DNA of 40,367 nt from JAAYQA01 sp964510345 (GTDB taxonomy: Bacteria; Bacillota; Clostridia; Tissierellales; Peptoniphilaceae), in the NCBI GenBank assembly GCA_964510345.1, contig CAZEBB010000014.1:1-40367 (forward strand). The letters are read 5' to 3'. Numbering within the stretch: the stretch's first letter is position 1; the number at the start of each line of letters is the position of its first letter. The position numbers were made by a program, and so were the translations under genes. The notes below the pieces were generated by a model. It was not told the origin of the DNA. It saw only the letters and a program-made list of their open reading frames with translations, and made no database searches. Below, one piece after another: positions 17,670-26,428 of the stretch.

Positions 17670-18947
17670 ATGATCGAGACACTGAGAAATGCATGGAAAG
17701 TGGAGGACCTTCGCAAGAAGATCATCTTCACTTTGCTGATGATCGTGGTCTTTCGTCTAGGCGCTGCAATTCCCGTTCCCTTCTTGGACAAGGCGGCAAT
17801 TCAAGCCTCCTTGGCGGGAAGCAACTTGGGAATCATGGACTTTTTAAACTTGCTCACCGGGCAAGGGTTACAAAATCCGTCGATCTTTTCGATGAGTATC
17901 TATCCGTATATTACCTCATCCATTATTATTCAACTTCTGACGATCGCAATTCCGTATTTGGAAGAGCTTTCGAAAGAAGGTGAAGAAGGCAAAAAGAAAC
18001 TGGCCCTCTTCACGAAAATTGGAACGATTTTAATCGCCGTCGTCCAAGCGATCGCAACCTCGCGTGCGTTTTTCTCCGCAGGGATCGTCGCACAAGGCGG
18101 CCTTGAAAACACCGTTTTGATCCTCACGATGGTGGCCGGTACCATGTTATTGGTATGGGTCGGTGAGTTGATCACGGAAAAGGGAATTGGAAACGGAATC
18201 TCCATCATCATTCTCATCGGTATCATCTCCGGCCTTCCCGGATTTGCGATCAGTTGGGTACAACAGATGATGGCCGGAACCTTAAACCCGCTGAAAGTGA
18301 TTGCGTTTTTAATCCTTGCGATTCTGATCGTCGCATGGGTTGTCATGATCGCAGAAGGACAGAGACGAATCCCCGTACAGTATGCAAAACGCGTCGTCGG
18401 ACGCAAAATGTACGGCGGACAAGCGACACACTTACCGATCAAAGTCAACATGGCCGGCGTTATGCCCGTCATCTTCGCTTCTTCGCTGTTGTCGCTGCCG
18501 CAAATCCTCTCCCTTTTCTTGCAAAGTGGCGGAGCGCAAAACTTTATTAGAGAATACCTGACATTAGAAGGAACCGCCGGCGTTTGGATCTACTCCATCG
18601 CACAAATCCTTCTGATCATCGTATTTGCATACTTCTACACCGCGATTCAGTTCAATACGGTAGAATATGCGAAGAATTTACAACAACAAGGTGGATTTAT
18701 TCCGGGAATTCGCCCGGGACGATCGACCGGTGAATATCTGCAAAAAGTCACCAATCGCATTACCTTCATCGGAGCGATTTCGCTCGCGATCTTGGCAACC
18801 TTGCCGCTGATTCTATCTCTCGTCTTTAACTTGGGAGTTCGCTTCGGCGGAACCTCCATCCTGATTGTAGTTGGAGTCATCATCGAGAGCGTGAAGCAAA
18901 TCGAGGCACAGTTGATGATGCGACACTACAAAGGCTTCTTACGTTAG
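17670..18947 (+). CDS. secY: Protein translocase subunit SecY
   Basis: A 425-residue, ten-helix membrane protein, the channel subunit of the Sec translocon. Typical stretches are the N-terminal RKKIIFTLLMIVVFRLGAAIPVP, the plug and TM2 region with GLQNPSIFSMSIYPYITSSI, the cytoplasmic loop AEGQRRIPVQYAKRVVG near residues 227-243, and the C-terminal QIEAQLMMRHYKGFLR. The ATG follows the rplO stop directly and GAGGTGAT supplies the ribosome binding site. Needed for export of proteins such as the adhesin encoded upstream. Confidence 0.98.
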   Translation: MIETLRNAWKVEDLRKKIIFTLLMIVVFRLGAAIPVPFLDKAAIQASLAGSNLGIMDFLNLLTGQGLQNPSIFSMSIYPYITSSIIIQLLTIAIPYLEELSKEGEEGKKKLALFTKIGTILIAVVQAIATSRAFFSAGIVAQGGLENTVLILTMVAGTMLLVWVGELITEKGIGNGISIIILIGIISGLPGFAISWVQQMMAGTLNPLKVIAFLILAILIVAWVVMIAEGQRRIPVQYAKRVVGRKMYGGQATHLPIKVNMAGVMPVIFASSLLSLPQILSLFLQSGGAQNFIREYLTLEGTAGVWIYSIAQILLIIVFAYFYTAIQFNTVEYAKNLQQQGGFIPGIRPGRSTGEYLQKVTNRITFIGAISLAILATLPLILSLVFNLGVRFGGTSILIVVGVIIESVKQIEAQLMMRHYKGFLR

Positions 18948-18957
18948 GAGTGACAAA

Positions 18958-19614
18958 ATGAAACTCGTATTGTTAGGGCCGCCCGGTGCCGGAAAAGGCA
19001 CACAAGCGACTGGAATTGCCGAAAAATACAATATCACACACATCTCAACCGGAGATATCTTTCGCTACAATATTAAGAACGAAACCGAACTGGGGAAAGA
19101 GGTCAAAGGGTATTTGGAACAGGGAGCATTGGTTCCCGACGAGCTGACGGTACGCATCGTGTGGGATCGCCTGGATCAAAAAGACTGTGAAAACGGCTTT
19201 TTGCTCGACGGCTTTCCGCGCACCATCCCGCAAGCGGAGGCACTGGAAGAGGGTCTGAAAAAAAGAGGCACACAACTGGATCGCGTGATCAACATCGAAG
19301 TCGATTCGGATGTTCTCCTTCACAGACTGTCCGGGCGTCGCGTTTGCAAAGAGTGCGGCCAGCCCTACCATGTACAAAACTTCCCAGCGAAAGTGGAAGG
19401 GGTATGTGACGTGTGCGGCGGCGAGGTCATCCAAAGGCCCGACGACAATGAAGAAACGGTAACCCATCGAATTTCTGTGTATGAACAACAGACAGCGCCA
19501 CTGATCGCTTTTTATCGGGAACGAGGCTTGTTGTTAACCGTAAACGGCGAAGATCCAATCCCCCAAGTGCAAGAGACCATCTTTACCGATCTGGACGAAA
19601 GTTCTGATCGATAG
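18958..19614 (+). CDS. adk: Adenylate kinase, zinc-binding lid type
   Basis: A 218-residue adenylate kinase (ATP + AMP to 2 ADP). It has the P-loop GPPGAGKGT at residues 7-15, the AMP-binding STGDIFR near residue 30, DGFPRT near residue 84, and a long-form LID with cysteines at 130, 133, 150 and 153 that should hold a structural zinc, as in many Gram-positive enzymes. GGAGTGA precedes the ATG. In most Firmicutes map follows adk; here a KOW-domain gene follows instead. Confidence 0.97.
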   Translation: MKLVLLGPPGAGKGTQATGIAEKYNITHISTGDIFRYNIKNETELGKEVKGYLEQGALVPDELTVRIVWDRLDQKDCENGFLLDGFPRTIPQAEALEEGLKKRGTQLDRVINIEVDSDVLLHRLSGRRVCKECGQPYHVQNFPAKVEGVCDVCGGEVIQRPDDNEETVTHRISVYEQQTAPLIAFYRERGLLLTVNGEDPIPQVQETIFTDLDESSDR

Positions 19615-19627
19615 GTACGGACGGACT

Positions 19628-19927
19628 ATGCAAAAGGACAACCTGCAGCTCTCCATCGGACAGATTGTGAAGTCCAGGGCCGGGAGGGATATTGGCGAAG
19701 TGTTTTTGGTCTATGAGATCGTAGATGCACAGTATGTCCTTCTTGTGGACGGTAAACGGCGCAAGATCGACAAACCGAAGAAGAAAAAACAAAAGCATCT
19801 GACGGTATACAATACCGTTCTGAGCGACTTGTCCTATCGCAGGGACAATGATATCAAGATTACCAACTCATTTATCAGAAAGCTATTAGCCCCATTTCAA
19901 CCGGAACCAGATACAGGAGAGGAGTAG
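19628..19927 (+). CDS. KOW-domain RNA-binding protein (L14e-like)
   Basis: A 99-residue protein whose first 45 residues form a KOW-like fold (SIGQIVKSRAGRDIGEVFLV, then QYVLLVDGKRRKIDKPKKKK), followed by a basic segment and an acidic tail (EPDTGEE). Short KOW proteins of this kind occur next to infA in many Clostridia, often annotated as L14e/L6e/L27e-like, but their binding site on RNA is not known to me. The ribosome binding site is weak (GGTACGGACGGA). The gene ends 3 nt before infA. Confidence 0.8.
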   Translation: MQKDNLQLSIGQIVKSRAGRDIGEVFLVYEIVDAQYVLLVDGKRRKIDKPKKKKQKHLTVYNTVLSDLSYRRDNDIKITNSFIRKLLAPFQPEPDTGEE

Positions 19928-19930
19928 TAC

Positions 19931-20149
19931 ATGGCCAAAGAAGATGTGATCGAAGTAGAAGGCGTAGTCGTTGACGCATTACCAAATACGATTTTCAAAG
20001 TGAGGTTGCAAAACGGACACGAGATCATGGCGCATATTTCGGGAAAACTCAGAATGAATTACATTCGAATTCTCCCCGGCGACAAAGTGACCGTCGAGCT
20101 ATCGACATACGACTTAACCAAGGGACGAATCACTTGGCGTAAGAAATAG
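19931..20149 (+). CDS. infA: Translation initiation factor IF-1
   Basis: A 72-residue OB-fold protein of exact IF-1 length, starting MAKEDVIEVEGVVVDALPN and ending DLTKGRITWR(K)K. IF-1 blocks the A site during initiation and supports IF-2 and IF-3. The GAGAGGAG at the end of the KOW gene acts as ribosome binding site. In the conserved order it precedes rpmJ. Confidence 0.98.
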   Translation: MAKEDVIEVEGVVVDALPNTIFKVRLQNGHEIMAHISGKLRMNYIRILPGDKVTVELSTYDLTKGRITWRKK

Positions 20150-20164
20150 CAAGGAGGAAACTCG

Positions 20165-20278
20165 GTGAAAATTAGACCATCGGTAAAAAAGATGTGCGAT
20201 AAATGCAAAGTCATCCGCAGAAACGGCAAAGTGATGATCATTTGCGAAAATCCAAAGCACAAGCAAAAACAAGGGTAA
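20165..20278 (+). CDS. rpmJ: 50S ribosomal protein L36
   Basis: A very short 37-residue L36 starting with GTG: MKIRPSVKKMCDKCKVIRR at the N-terminus and cysteines at 11, 14 and 27 plus H32 for the zinc site. It is the zinc-binding (C+) form. AAGGAGG lies just upstream. L36 binds 23S rRNA late in 50S assembly. Located between infA and rpsM as in nearly all bacteria. Confidence 0.96.
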   Translation: MKIRPSVKKMCDKCKVIRRNGKVMIICENPKHKQKQG

Positions 20279-20295
20279 CAGGAGGAAAGCGGAAT

Positions 20296-20661
20296 ATGGC
20301 AAGACTTGCAGGTATAGATTTACCCCGCGAGAAGCGCGCAGAGATCGGATTGACCTACATCTACGGAATTGGAAGATCCCGCTCGAACGAGATTCTACAA
20401 CGCGCCGGTGTGAACCCCGATACACGCATTAAAGACTTAACGGAAGCGGAATTAGCCGAAATCCGTACCATCTTAGACAGCTATACATTAGAGGGCGATC
20501 TGAGACGGGATGTCAATTTAAATATCAAACGACTCAGAGAAATTAACTGCTATCGCGGACAACGCCACAAGAGAGGCCTTCCGGTACGCGGTCAACGCAC
20601 CAAGACCAACGCGCGCACCCGTAAGGGCCCGAAAAAGCTCGTATCCAAAGGTAAGAAGTAG
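20296..20661 (+). CDS. rpsM: 30S ribosomal protein S13
   Basis: A 121-residue S13 starting MARLAGIDLPREKRAEIGLTYIYG, with the GQRTKTNARTRKG basic tail near the C-terminus that reaches the P-site tRNA. S13 forms bridge B1 to the 50S subunit. The true ATG at 20296 has GGAGGAAAG upstream; the reading frame is open further upstream (to 20203, inside rpmJ) but that is not used. Normal length. Confidence 0.98.
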   Translation: MARLAGIDLPREKRAEIGLTYIYGIGRSRSNEILQRAGVNPDTRIKDLTEAELAEIRTILDSYTLEGDLRRDVNLNIKRLREINCYRGQRHKRGLPVRGQRTKTNARTRKGPKKLVSKGKK

Positions 20662-20674
20662 AGGAGGATAGAAT

Positions 20675-21073
20675 TTGGCACCGAAAAAAGGAAGAACGAC
20701 TCGCGTCCGCAGACGTGAGCGGAAGAATATCGAACGAGGCCAGGCTCATATCGTCTCCTCATTCAATAATACGATGGTGACATTAAGCGACCTGAACGGC
20801 AATGTCATCTCTTGGGCAAGCGCAGGACAATTAGGCTTCAAAGGTTCGCGTAAATCCACTCCGTATGCAGCACAGCAGGCAGCGGAAGAAGCAGCAAAAA
20901 AGGCAATGGAACACGGCTTGAAGAGCGTAGAAGTCTACGTAAAGGGACCGGGATCCGGAAGAGAAGCGGCGATTCGCAGCCTCCAAACCTCCGGCTTGGA
21001 AGTTTCCCTGATCAAAGACGTTACCCCAATCCCGCACAACGGCTGCAGACCGCCGAAGCGTAGAAGAGTATAG
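20675..21073 (+). CDS. rpsK: 30S ribosomal protein S11
   Basis: A 132-residue S11 (AHIVSSFNNTMVTLSDLNGN, SAGQLGFKGSRKSTPYAAQ, and C-terminal DVTPIPHNGCRPPKRRRV). S11 lies on the platform near the exit site for mRNA. The start is TTG with GAGGAGGA 6 nt upstream; no ATG gives the family length. Third TTG-initiated gene of the window. Confidence 0.97.
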   Translation: MAPKKGRTTRVRRRERKNIERGQAHIVSSFNNTMVTLSDLNGNVISWASAGQLGFKGSRKSTPYAAQQAAEEAAKKAMEHGLKSVEVYVKGPGSGREAAIRSLQTSGLEVSLIKDVTPIPHNGCRPPKRRRV

Positions 21074-21083
21074 GGAGGAAAGA

Positions 21084-21704
21084 ATGGCAAGATATACCGG
21101 ACCCGTATGCCGTCAGTGCAGAAGAGAAGGCATGAAACTCTTTTTGAAGGGTGATAAATGCTATTCCGATAAATGCCCCATGAACCGTAGAAACTTCGCT
21201 CCCGGCCAACACGGCCAAGCGAGAAAGAAAGTCACGGAATACGGGATGCAGTTACGCGAAAAACAAAAAGTGAAACGCTTCTATGGAATCAGCGAGTCAC
21301 AAATGTACAAAGCATTTGAGAAAGCTGATAAACTCAGAGGCATCACCGGGGAGAACTTACTCCGCCTGTTAGAACTGCGTATGGACAATGTCGTGTATCG
21401 TATGGGCTTTGCTCTTTCCAGAGCGGAAGCGAGACAACTGGTCGTTCACGGCCACTTTACGATCAACGGCAAAAAAGTGGACATCCCCTCGTATCAAATG
21501 TCCGTTGGAGACGTCATCGAAGTGAAACAAAAGAGCACCAAGAGCAAAAAGTTCAGTGAAATGCTTGAGAATAGAGGCAATGCCGTTCGTTGGGTATCGT
21601 TAGACACCGAAAATCTGAAAGGTACTATTACGGCAGAACCGACTCGAGAAGATCTGGATATCCCGGTAGAGGAGCACTTGATCGTCGAGCTGTACTCGAA
21701 ATAA
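21084..21704 (+). CDS. rpsD: 30S ribosomal protein S4, zinc-binding type
   Basis: A 206-residue S4, the primary assembly protein of the 30S body. N-terminal cysteines at 9, 12, 26 and 31 make the zinc-binding form. The S4 RNA-binding domain (RMGFALSRAEARQLVVHGHF) is near residues 105-124. In many Gram-positives S4 is transcribed separately and autoregulated; here it lies between rpsK and rpoA in the alpha operon. GGGAGG is upstream of the ATG. Confidence 0.98.
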   Translation: MARYTGPVCRQCRREGMKLFLKGDKCYSDKCPMNRRNFAPGQHGQARKKVTEYGMQLREKQKVKRFYGISESQMYKAFEKADKLRGITGENLLRLLELRMDNVVYRMGFALSRAEARQLVVHGHFTINGKKVDIPSYQMSVGDVIEVKQKSTKSKKFSEMLENRGNAVRWVSLDTENLKGTITAEPTREDLDIPVEEHLIVELYSK

Positions 21705-21751
21705 TCGATGCAGACCAATCGCACTTTCGATACGCAGAAGGGAGTATTTGC

Positions 21752-22771
21752 ATGACAGAAGAGTTGCTATCCAGAATTGAAATCGTAGAGCTCAATGACA
21801 CGCAGGACTACGGAACCTTCGCCTTCACTCCGCTCGAACGCGGATACGGGCAAACCATCGGCAACAGCCTCAGGCGCGTCATGCTCTCCTCCTTGGAGGG
21901 CGCCAGCGTAACGCGCGTGAAGTTTCAAAATGTACTCAATGAATTCTCGTCCATCCCGGGAGTGTTGGAAGATGTTCCCGAGATCATCATGAACCTGAAA
22001 GGGATCGCAAGCAAAATGCACGGCGACGAGCCCGTCATCATGCATTTCGAGTTCAAAGGACCCATGGTGGTGCGCGCCGGAGATTTAAACCAGGACGCAT
22101 CCCTGACGATCGTGAACAGCGACCACCTGATCATGACCCTCAACGAAGACGCAGAATTCCATATGGAGATCGAATTCAATAAGGGGAAAGGCTATCAAAT
22201 CGCCGAATCCGCCGAAGCGAAAGATCTCCAAACGCAAGTACCGAGTGAAGAACGTGAAGAAAAACAGGAAGAAGAGCGCGTAGTACTAGGCTCCATTCCT
22301 GTCGATGCGCTCTTCTCCCCGGTGGAATCCGTAAACTTTGACGTTTCCAATACCCGCGTCGGGAAACAAACGGACTTCGACCGCCTCGTCCTCACGGTGC
22401 AAACCAACGGGACCATCAAGGCACAAGAAGCGCTGGCCCAAGCCGCCTCCATCCTTATCGAGCATTTCAAACAATTTGTCGAACTGCCAAATCTCGAACT
22501 CGTGAATTTGGTCGATTCGAGAAAGACGAGCGCCGAGGATGAGAAGATCTTGGATACGCCGATCGATGCGATCAACCTGACCCTCAGAAGCTTTAACTGC
22601 CTCAAGCGTGCAGGGATCGACACGGTAGGCGATATCACAAGGCGCACGTATAGCGAAATGTTCAAAATAAAGAATTTCGGTAAGAAGTCCATCAAAGAAG
22701 TAGAGGACAAACTCGCCGAAATGGGATTGAGCTTCAGCGAAGAGTCTGAAGAACCAGAAACAGAAGCATAG
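21752..22771 (+). CDS. rpoA: RNA polymerase alpha subunit
   Basis: A 339-residue alpha subunit (family about 314). The N-terminal domain for assembly shows TFAFTPLERGYGQTIGNSLR(R)VML near residues 22-45. The C-terminal domain that binds UP elements and activators shows LTLRSFNCLKRAGIDTVGDI and FGKKSIKEVEDKLAEMGL. Between about residues 150 and 178 there is an extra acidic, glutamate-rich stretch (SEEREEKQEEER) not found in most homologues. The ATG at 21752 has AAGGGAG upstream; the frame is open into rpsD but that start would add 54 unrelated residues. Confidence 0.97.
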   Translation: MTEELLSRIEIVELNDTQDYGTFAFTPLERGYGQTIGNSLRRVMLSSLEGASVTRVKFQNVLNEFSSIPGVLEDVPEIIMNLKGIASKMHGDEPVIMHFEFKGPMVVRAGDLNQDASLTIVNSDHLIMTLNEDAEFHMEIEFNKGKGYQIAESAEAKDLQTQVPSEEREEKQEEERVVLGSIPVDALFSPVESVNFDVSNTRVGKQTDFDRLVLTVQTNGTIKAQEALAQAASILIEHFKQFVELPNLELVNLVDSRKTSAEDEKILDTPIDAINLTLRSFNCLKRAGIDTVGDITRRTYSEMFKIKNFGKKSIKEVEDKLAEMGLSFSEESEEPETEA

Positions 22772-22780
22772 GAGGATTTG

Positions 22781-23122
22781 ATGGCGAGACTCAGAAAACT
22801 AGGCCGTCGCTCAGACCACAGACAAGCGCTCCTGAGAAACCAAGTGCAAAGTCTGATGGAACATGGTCGTATCACCACGACCGTGACGCGTGCGAAGGAA
22901 ACCCAACGCATGGCGGACCGCATGATCACCTTAGGAAAAAGAGGCGACCTTCATGCAAAGCGTCAAGCAATGGCCTATTTGTATAAAAGAGAAACAGTAG
23001 AAAAGCTCTTCAAAGAGCTGGCTCCCAATTACGCGGAGCGCAACGGCGGATATACTCGCGTCATCAAAATCGGACCGCGCCAAGGCGATGGATCCGAAAT
23101 GGCGATTTTAGAATTAGTATAG
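22781..23122 (+). CDS. rplQ: 50S ribosomal protein L17
   Basis: A 113-residue L17 (MARLRKLGRRSDHRQALLRNQV, TRAKETQRMADRMITLGKRG, and an end EMAILELV), the last gene of the ribosomal cluster. The ATG at 22781 has AGGAGG 5 nt upstream; a TTG one codon earlier is ignored. It begins 9 nt after rpoA and is followed by a terminator, closing the long transcript that begins at 8320. Confidence 0.97.
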   Translation: MARLRKLGRRSDHRQALLRNQVQSLMEHGRITTTVTRAKETQRMADRMITLGKRGDLHAKRQAMAYLYKRETVEKLFKELAPNYAERNGGYTRVIKIGPRQGDGSEMAILELV

Positions 23123-23138
23123 CCCCAAAGGGGATTAA

Positions 23139-23160
23139 GGACTGCCTTAGTCCCTTTTTT
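23139..23160 (+). terminator. Intrinsic terminator after rplQ
   Basis: GGACT and AGTCC form a stem followed by CTTTTTT, directly preceded by a second small hairpin (CCCC-AAA-GGGG at 23123-23133). This ends the ribosomal operon 16 nt after rplQ. The rest of the 79-nt gap before ecfA1 shows no clear promoter. Confidence 0.85.
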
Positions 23161-23201
23161 CTTATCAGACATGTGCATAAGAAGTAACGATAGGAGATGT
23201 A

Positions 23202-24026
23202 ATGGATCCGATAATTACCATCGATCACTTAACTTTCCGCTACGATAGCGAACAAGAGCAGTCCGCGGCATTGTCCGATGTGAGTCTGGACGTATATCCG
23301 GGTGAATTTGTCGCGGTGCTCGGCCATAACGGATCCGGAAAGTCTACGCTCGCCAAGTTGCTCAACGGGCTCATGACCCCCACGGCGGGCGACATTACGA
23401 TCGCCGGGATGAATACCAAAGATGAAGACAAGCTCTGGGATATTCGAAAGACCTGTGGTATGGTCTTTCAAAACCCGGATAATCAGATCATCGCGACCAT
23501 CGTCGAAGAAGATATCGCCTTCGGACCCGAGAATTTGGGTGTACCGCTTCCGGAGCTCGCGGAGCGCGTCGACAATGCGCTTCGCATCGTCGAGATGGAA
23601 GAGTATCGCACCCATGCGCCGCACCTGCTGTCCGGCGGACAAAAGCAGCGGATCGCCATCGCGGGGATCCTCGCCATGAATCCGGATGTCATCATTATGG
23701 ATGAGCCGACGGCGATGCTCGACCCCGTTGGGCGCGACGAAATCATGGCGACCATCGACAAACTCAATCATCAGGAAAAGAAAACCATCGTTCTCATCAC
23801 CCACTATATGGACGAAGTCGTCGGCGCCGACCGCGTCATCGTGCTGTCAGACGGAAAAGTCGCACTGGAAGGTACGCCCAGAGAGGTGTTCTCCCGCGTT
23901 GATGAAATGAAGTCGCTGGGGCTCGATGTACCGCAAGCGACCGAAATGGCATGGGAGTTGAAGCAACAGGGGATCGACATTCGGACCGATGTACTGACCG
24001 TTGAAGAACTGGTGGAACAATTATGA
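23202..24026 (+). CDS. ecfA1: ECF transporter ATPase 1
   Basis: A 274-residue ABC ATPase with Walker A GHNGSGKST at about residues 41-49, Q-loop FQNPDNQ, signature LSGGQKQR near 142, Walker B PDVIIMDEPTAMLDP near 160 and H-loop ITHYMDE. It is the first of two ATPases of the energy-coupling-factor module that powers several vitamin-binding S components. It overlaps ecfA2 by 4 nt (ATGA). The location after rplQ is the classic one in Firmicutes. S components must be encoded elsewhere. Confidence 0.95.
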   Translation: MDPIITIDHLTFRYDSEQEQSAALSDVSLDVYPGEFVAVLGHNGSGKSTLAKLLNGLMTPTAGDITIAGMNTKDEDKLWDIRKTCGMVFQNPDNQIIATIVEEDIAFGPENLGVPLPELAERVDNALRIVEMEEYRTHAPHLLSGGQKQRIAIAGILAMNPDVIIMDEPTAMLDPVGRDEIMATIDKLNHQEKKTIVLITHYMDEVVGADRVIVLSDGKVALEGTPREVFSRVDEMKSLGLDVPQATEMAWELKQQGIDIRTDVLTVEELVEQL

Positions 24027-24883
24027 TTACACTGGAAAATGTTAATTTCATATATAATGCGGGAAACCCCTTTGAAAAATACGCGCTCCGCGATATCAAT
24101 GTCACGATCCACCGAGGCGAGTTTATCGGGCTGATCGGGCACACCGGGTCCGGAAAGTCGACCCTGGTGCAGCATCTGAACGGGCTGATGAAGCCGACGT
24201 CCGGCAAAGTCATCGTGGGTGATATTGTGACGACAGACGCCGACGCCGCCAAGCGCGGTCTGCGCCAAAAAGTGGGGCTCGTCTTTCAATACCCCGAGCA
24301 TCAGTTGTTTGAAGAAACCGTTGAAAAAGACATCGCCTTCGGACCGCAGAACTTGGGTCTTTCGGAAGAAGAAACAGCCGAGCGCGTGAAAGAAGCTATG
24401 GAAATAGTCGGATTGTCCTACGATGAGCTCGCAGAGCGCTCACCGTTTGAGCTGTCCGGCGGTCAGAAGCGGCGGGTGGCGATCGCCGGTGTGCTCGCCA
24501 TGAAACCCGACGTGCTCGTATTAGATGAGCCGACGGCTGGACTCGACCCGCACGGGAGAGATGAAATCCTAGATGAGATCAAAGCGCTCTACGAGAGGCG
24601 CGGGATCACCATCGTGCTCGTTTCCCACAGCATGGAAGACATCGCGCGACTCGCGAATCGGATCATCGTGTTGCACAGAGGTTCTATTGTCATGGACGGC
24701 ACGACCGCCGATATCTACGACCGCGAGGAAGAACTCAATGAGATTGGACTCGATGTACCGGATATCACTAAAGTGATGAAACAACTGAAGAGTAAAACCG
24801 GCTGGAATATACCGACCAATGTGTTGACGGTAGAAGAGGCAGTCGCGACGTATCTCAGGGAGAGGGGGAACCATCGTGCTTAA
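24023..24883 (+). CDS. ecfA2: ECF transporter ATPase 2
   Basis: A 286-residue second ABC ATPase of the ECF module: Walker A GHTGSGKST at about residues 39-47, FQYPEHQLFEETVEKDIAFG typical for EcfA2, signature ELSGGQKRR near 143, Walker B PDVLVLDEPTAGLDP near 162. It forms a heterodimer with EcfA1 on EcfT. Its start overlaps ecfA1 by 4 nt and its end overlaps ecfT by 8 nt, so the three genes are translated together. Confidence 0.95.
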   Translation: MITLENVNFIYNAGNPFEKYALRDINVTIHRGEFIGLIGHTGSGKSTLVQHLNGLMKPTSGKVIVGDIVTTDADAAKRGLRQKVGLVFQYPEHQLFEETVEKDIAFGPQNLGLSEEETAERVKEAMEIVGLSYDELAERSPFELSGGQKRRVAIAGVLAMKPDVLVLDEPTAGLDPHGRDEILDEIKALYERRGITIVLVSHSMEDIARLANRIIVLHRGSIVMDGTTADIYDREEELNEIGLDVPDITKVMKQLKSKTGWNIPTNVLTVEEAVATYLRERGNHRA

Positions 24884-25679
24884 GAACATTACGATTGGGC
24901 AATACTACCCCGGGGATTCCGTCGTTCATCGACTCGACCCGCGTGTGAAGATTTTTATTATCACACTGTTTATCGTAGCGATCTTCTTCGTGAATACCTT
25001 CATCGGTTATGTGCCGATGTTGGCCTTCCTGCTCGTCGTGATCGCGGTCTCCGGTATTCCGCCCAAAGCGGTATTCCGCGGGTTGAAACCGCTTTTGTTC
25101 ATCATAGGAATTACCGTGTTCTTTAACCTGATCCTTACGCCGGGCGAGGTTGTGTTTAAGCTTTGGGTATTAAATATCACGAAGGAAGGTTTACGGCAAG
25201 CCGGTTTTATGGCGCTTCGCCTAATCTTTCTCGTGACCGGCACCTCACTGCTCACCTTTACCACATCCCCCATCGCGCTGACCGACGGGATCGAGAGCAT
25301 CCTGTCGCCATTTAAAAAGATCGGCGTGCCTTCGCACGAGCTCGCGATGATGATGACGATCGCATTACGCTTCATTCCCACACTGATGGAAGAGACAGAC
25401 AAGATCATGAAAGCGCAAATGGCGAGAGGAGCCGACTTTGAATCCGGCAATGTGCTACGCCGGGCAAAGAACCTCGTGCCGCTATTGGTGCCGCTCTTTG
25501 TGAACGCCTTTCGTCGTGCCGATGAACTCGCGACCGCCATGGAAGCGCGCTGCTATCGGGGCGGTGAGGGAAGAACGCGCTTGAAGCCGCTTAAGCTGTG
25601 CACCACCGATATCGTAGCGGCGATTCTGTCCGTCGTGTTTTTCGGCGCCTTGATCGCGTCACGCTATTTACTGGCCTAA
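24876..25679 (+). CDS. ecfT: ECF transporter transmembrane subunit EcfT
   Basis: A 267-residue membrane protein with about six membrane segments and the EcfT coupling motifs: ARG in QMARGAD near residue 189 and the second in TAMEARCYRGGEGR near 225. These bind the two ATPases and transmit ATP hydrolysis to the S component. The start codon is GTG inside the end of ecfA2, with GAGAGGGGG upstream. Its stop overlaps the truA start by one base. Confidence 0.95.
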   Translation: MLKNITIGQYYPGDSVVHRLDPRVKIFIITLFIVAIFFVNTFIGYVPMLAFLLVVIAVSGIPPKAVFRGLKPLLFIIGITVFFNLILTPGEVVFKLWVLNITKEGLRQAGFMALRLIFLVTGTSLLTFTTSPIALTDGIESILSPFKKIGVPSHELAMMMTIALRFIPTLMEETDKIMKAQMARGADFESGNVLRRAKNLVPLLVPLFVNAFRRADELATAMEARCYRGGEGRTRLKPLKLCTTDIVAAILSVVFFGALIASRYLLA

Positions 25680-26428
25680 TGCGGGTCAAACTTACGATCC
25701 AGTACGACGGAAGCCGGTACTCCGGCTGGCAGGTCCAAGAAAACGCCGTCGGGATCCAAAATGAAATCGAAAAGGCGATCGGTATCGTCGCCGGCTTTCC
25801 GGTTGACATCACCGGAGCCGGCCGCACGGACAAGGGCGTGCACGCGCTGGGGCAGGTGGCTCATTTTGATATCGATTCGCCGATTCCCGGAGACAAGTGG
25901 CACTATCACCTGAATCCGAAACTGCCGGACGATATTCGCATCATTCATAGTGAGAGTGTACCGGATGAGTTCCACGCCCGATACTCCGCTCTGTCCAAGC
26001 ATTATGTGTATACCGTGCTTGTCGGAGAGCTCATGCCGCCACAACTCAGAAATTTGGCGGCGCACAGCAAGACGATGCCCGACCTGGATCGGATTCGTAG
26101 GGCGATCCCTTTCCTCATCGGCAAACATGATTTTCGCGCTTTTATGTCGCAGGGCTCGCCCGTGAACAACACCGAGCGCACATTGGACCGTATCGAGATC
26201 GAACAAAAAGAGAACTTTCTCTTCTTTCATTATGAAGCGGAGAGTTTTCTTTACAATATGGTCCGAATCCTCACCGGTACCCTGATGGGCATCGGAGAGG
26301 GAAGTATCGATAACGCTCGACTGCATCGAGCAATCCACGACGGAGAGAGAACGGCTGCGGGCGTCACGATGCCTGCATGTGGCCTGACACTCGTCTCCAT
26401 TCAGTACCCGAACGGAGGTAAGGAATGA
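25679..26428 (+). CDS. truA: tRNA pseudouridine synthase A
   Basis: A 249-residue TruA that makes pseudouridine at positions 38-40 of the tRNA anticodon arm. The motif GAGRTDKGVHALGQVAHFD carries the catalytic D51, and the start RVKLTIQYDGSRYSGWQ is diagnostic. The ATG overlaps the TAA of ecfT, giving the normal length; a longer upstream reading frame (to 25598) lies inside ecfT. In many Firmicutes rplM-rpsI follow immediately; here they are 6 kb away. Confidence 0.95.
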   Translation: MRVKLTIQYDGSRYSGWQVQENAVGIQNEIEKAIGIVAGFPVDITGAGRTDKGVHALGQVAHFDIDSPIPGDKWHYHLNPKLPDDIRIIHSESVPDEFHARYSALSKHYVYTVLVGELMPPQLRNLAAHSKTMPDLDRIRRAIPFLIGKHDFRAFMSQGSPVNNTERTLDRIEIEQKENFLFFHYEAESFLYNMVRILTGTLMGIGEGSIDNARLHRAIHDGERTAAGVTMPACGLTLVSIQYPNGGKE

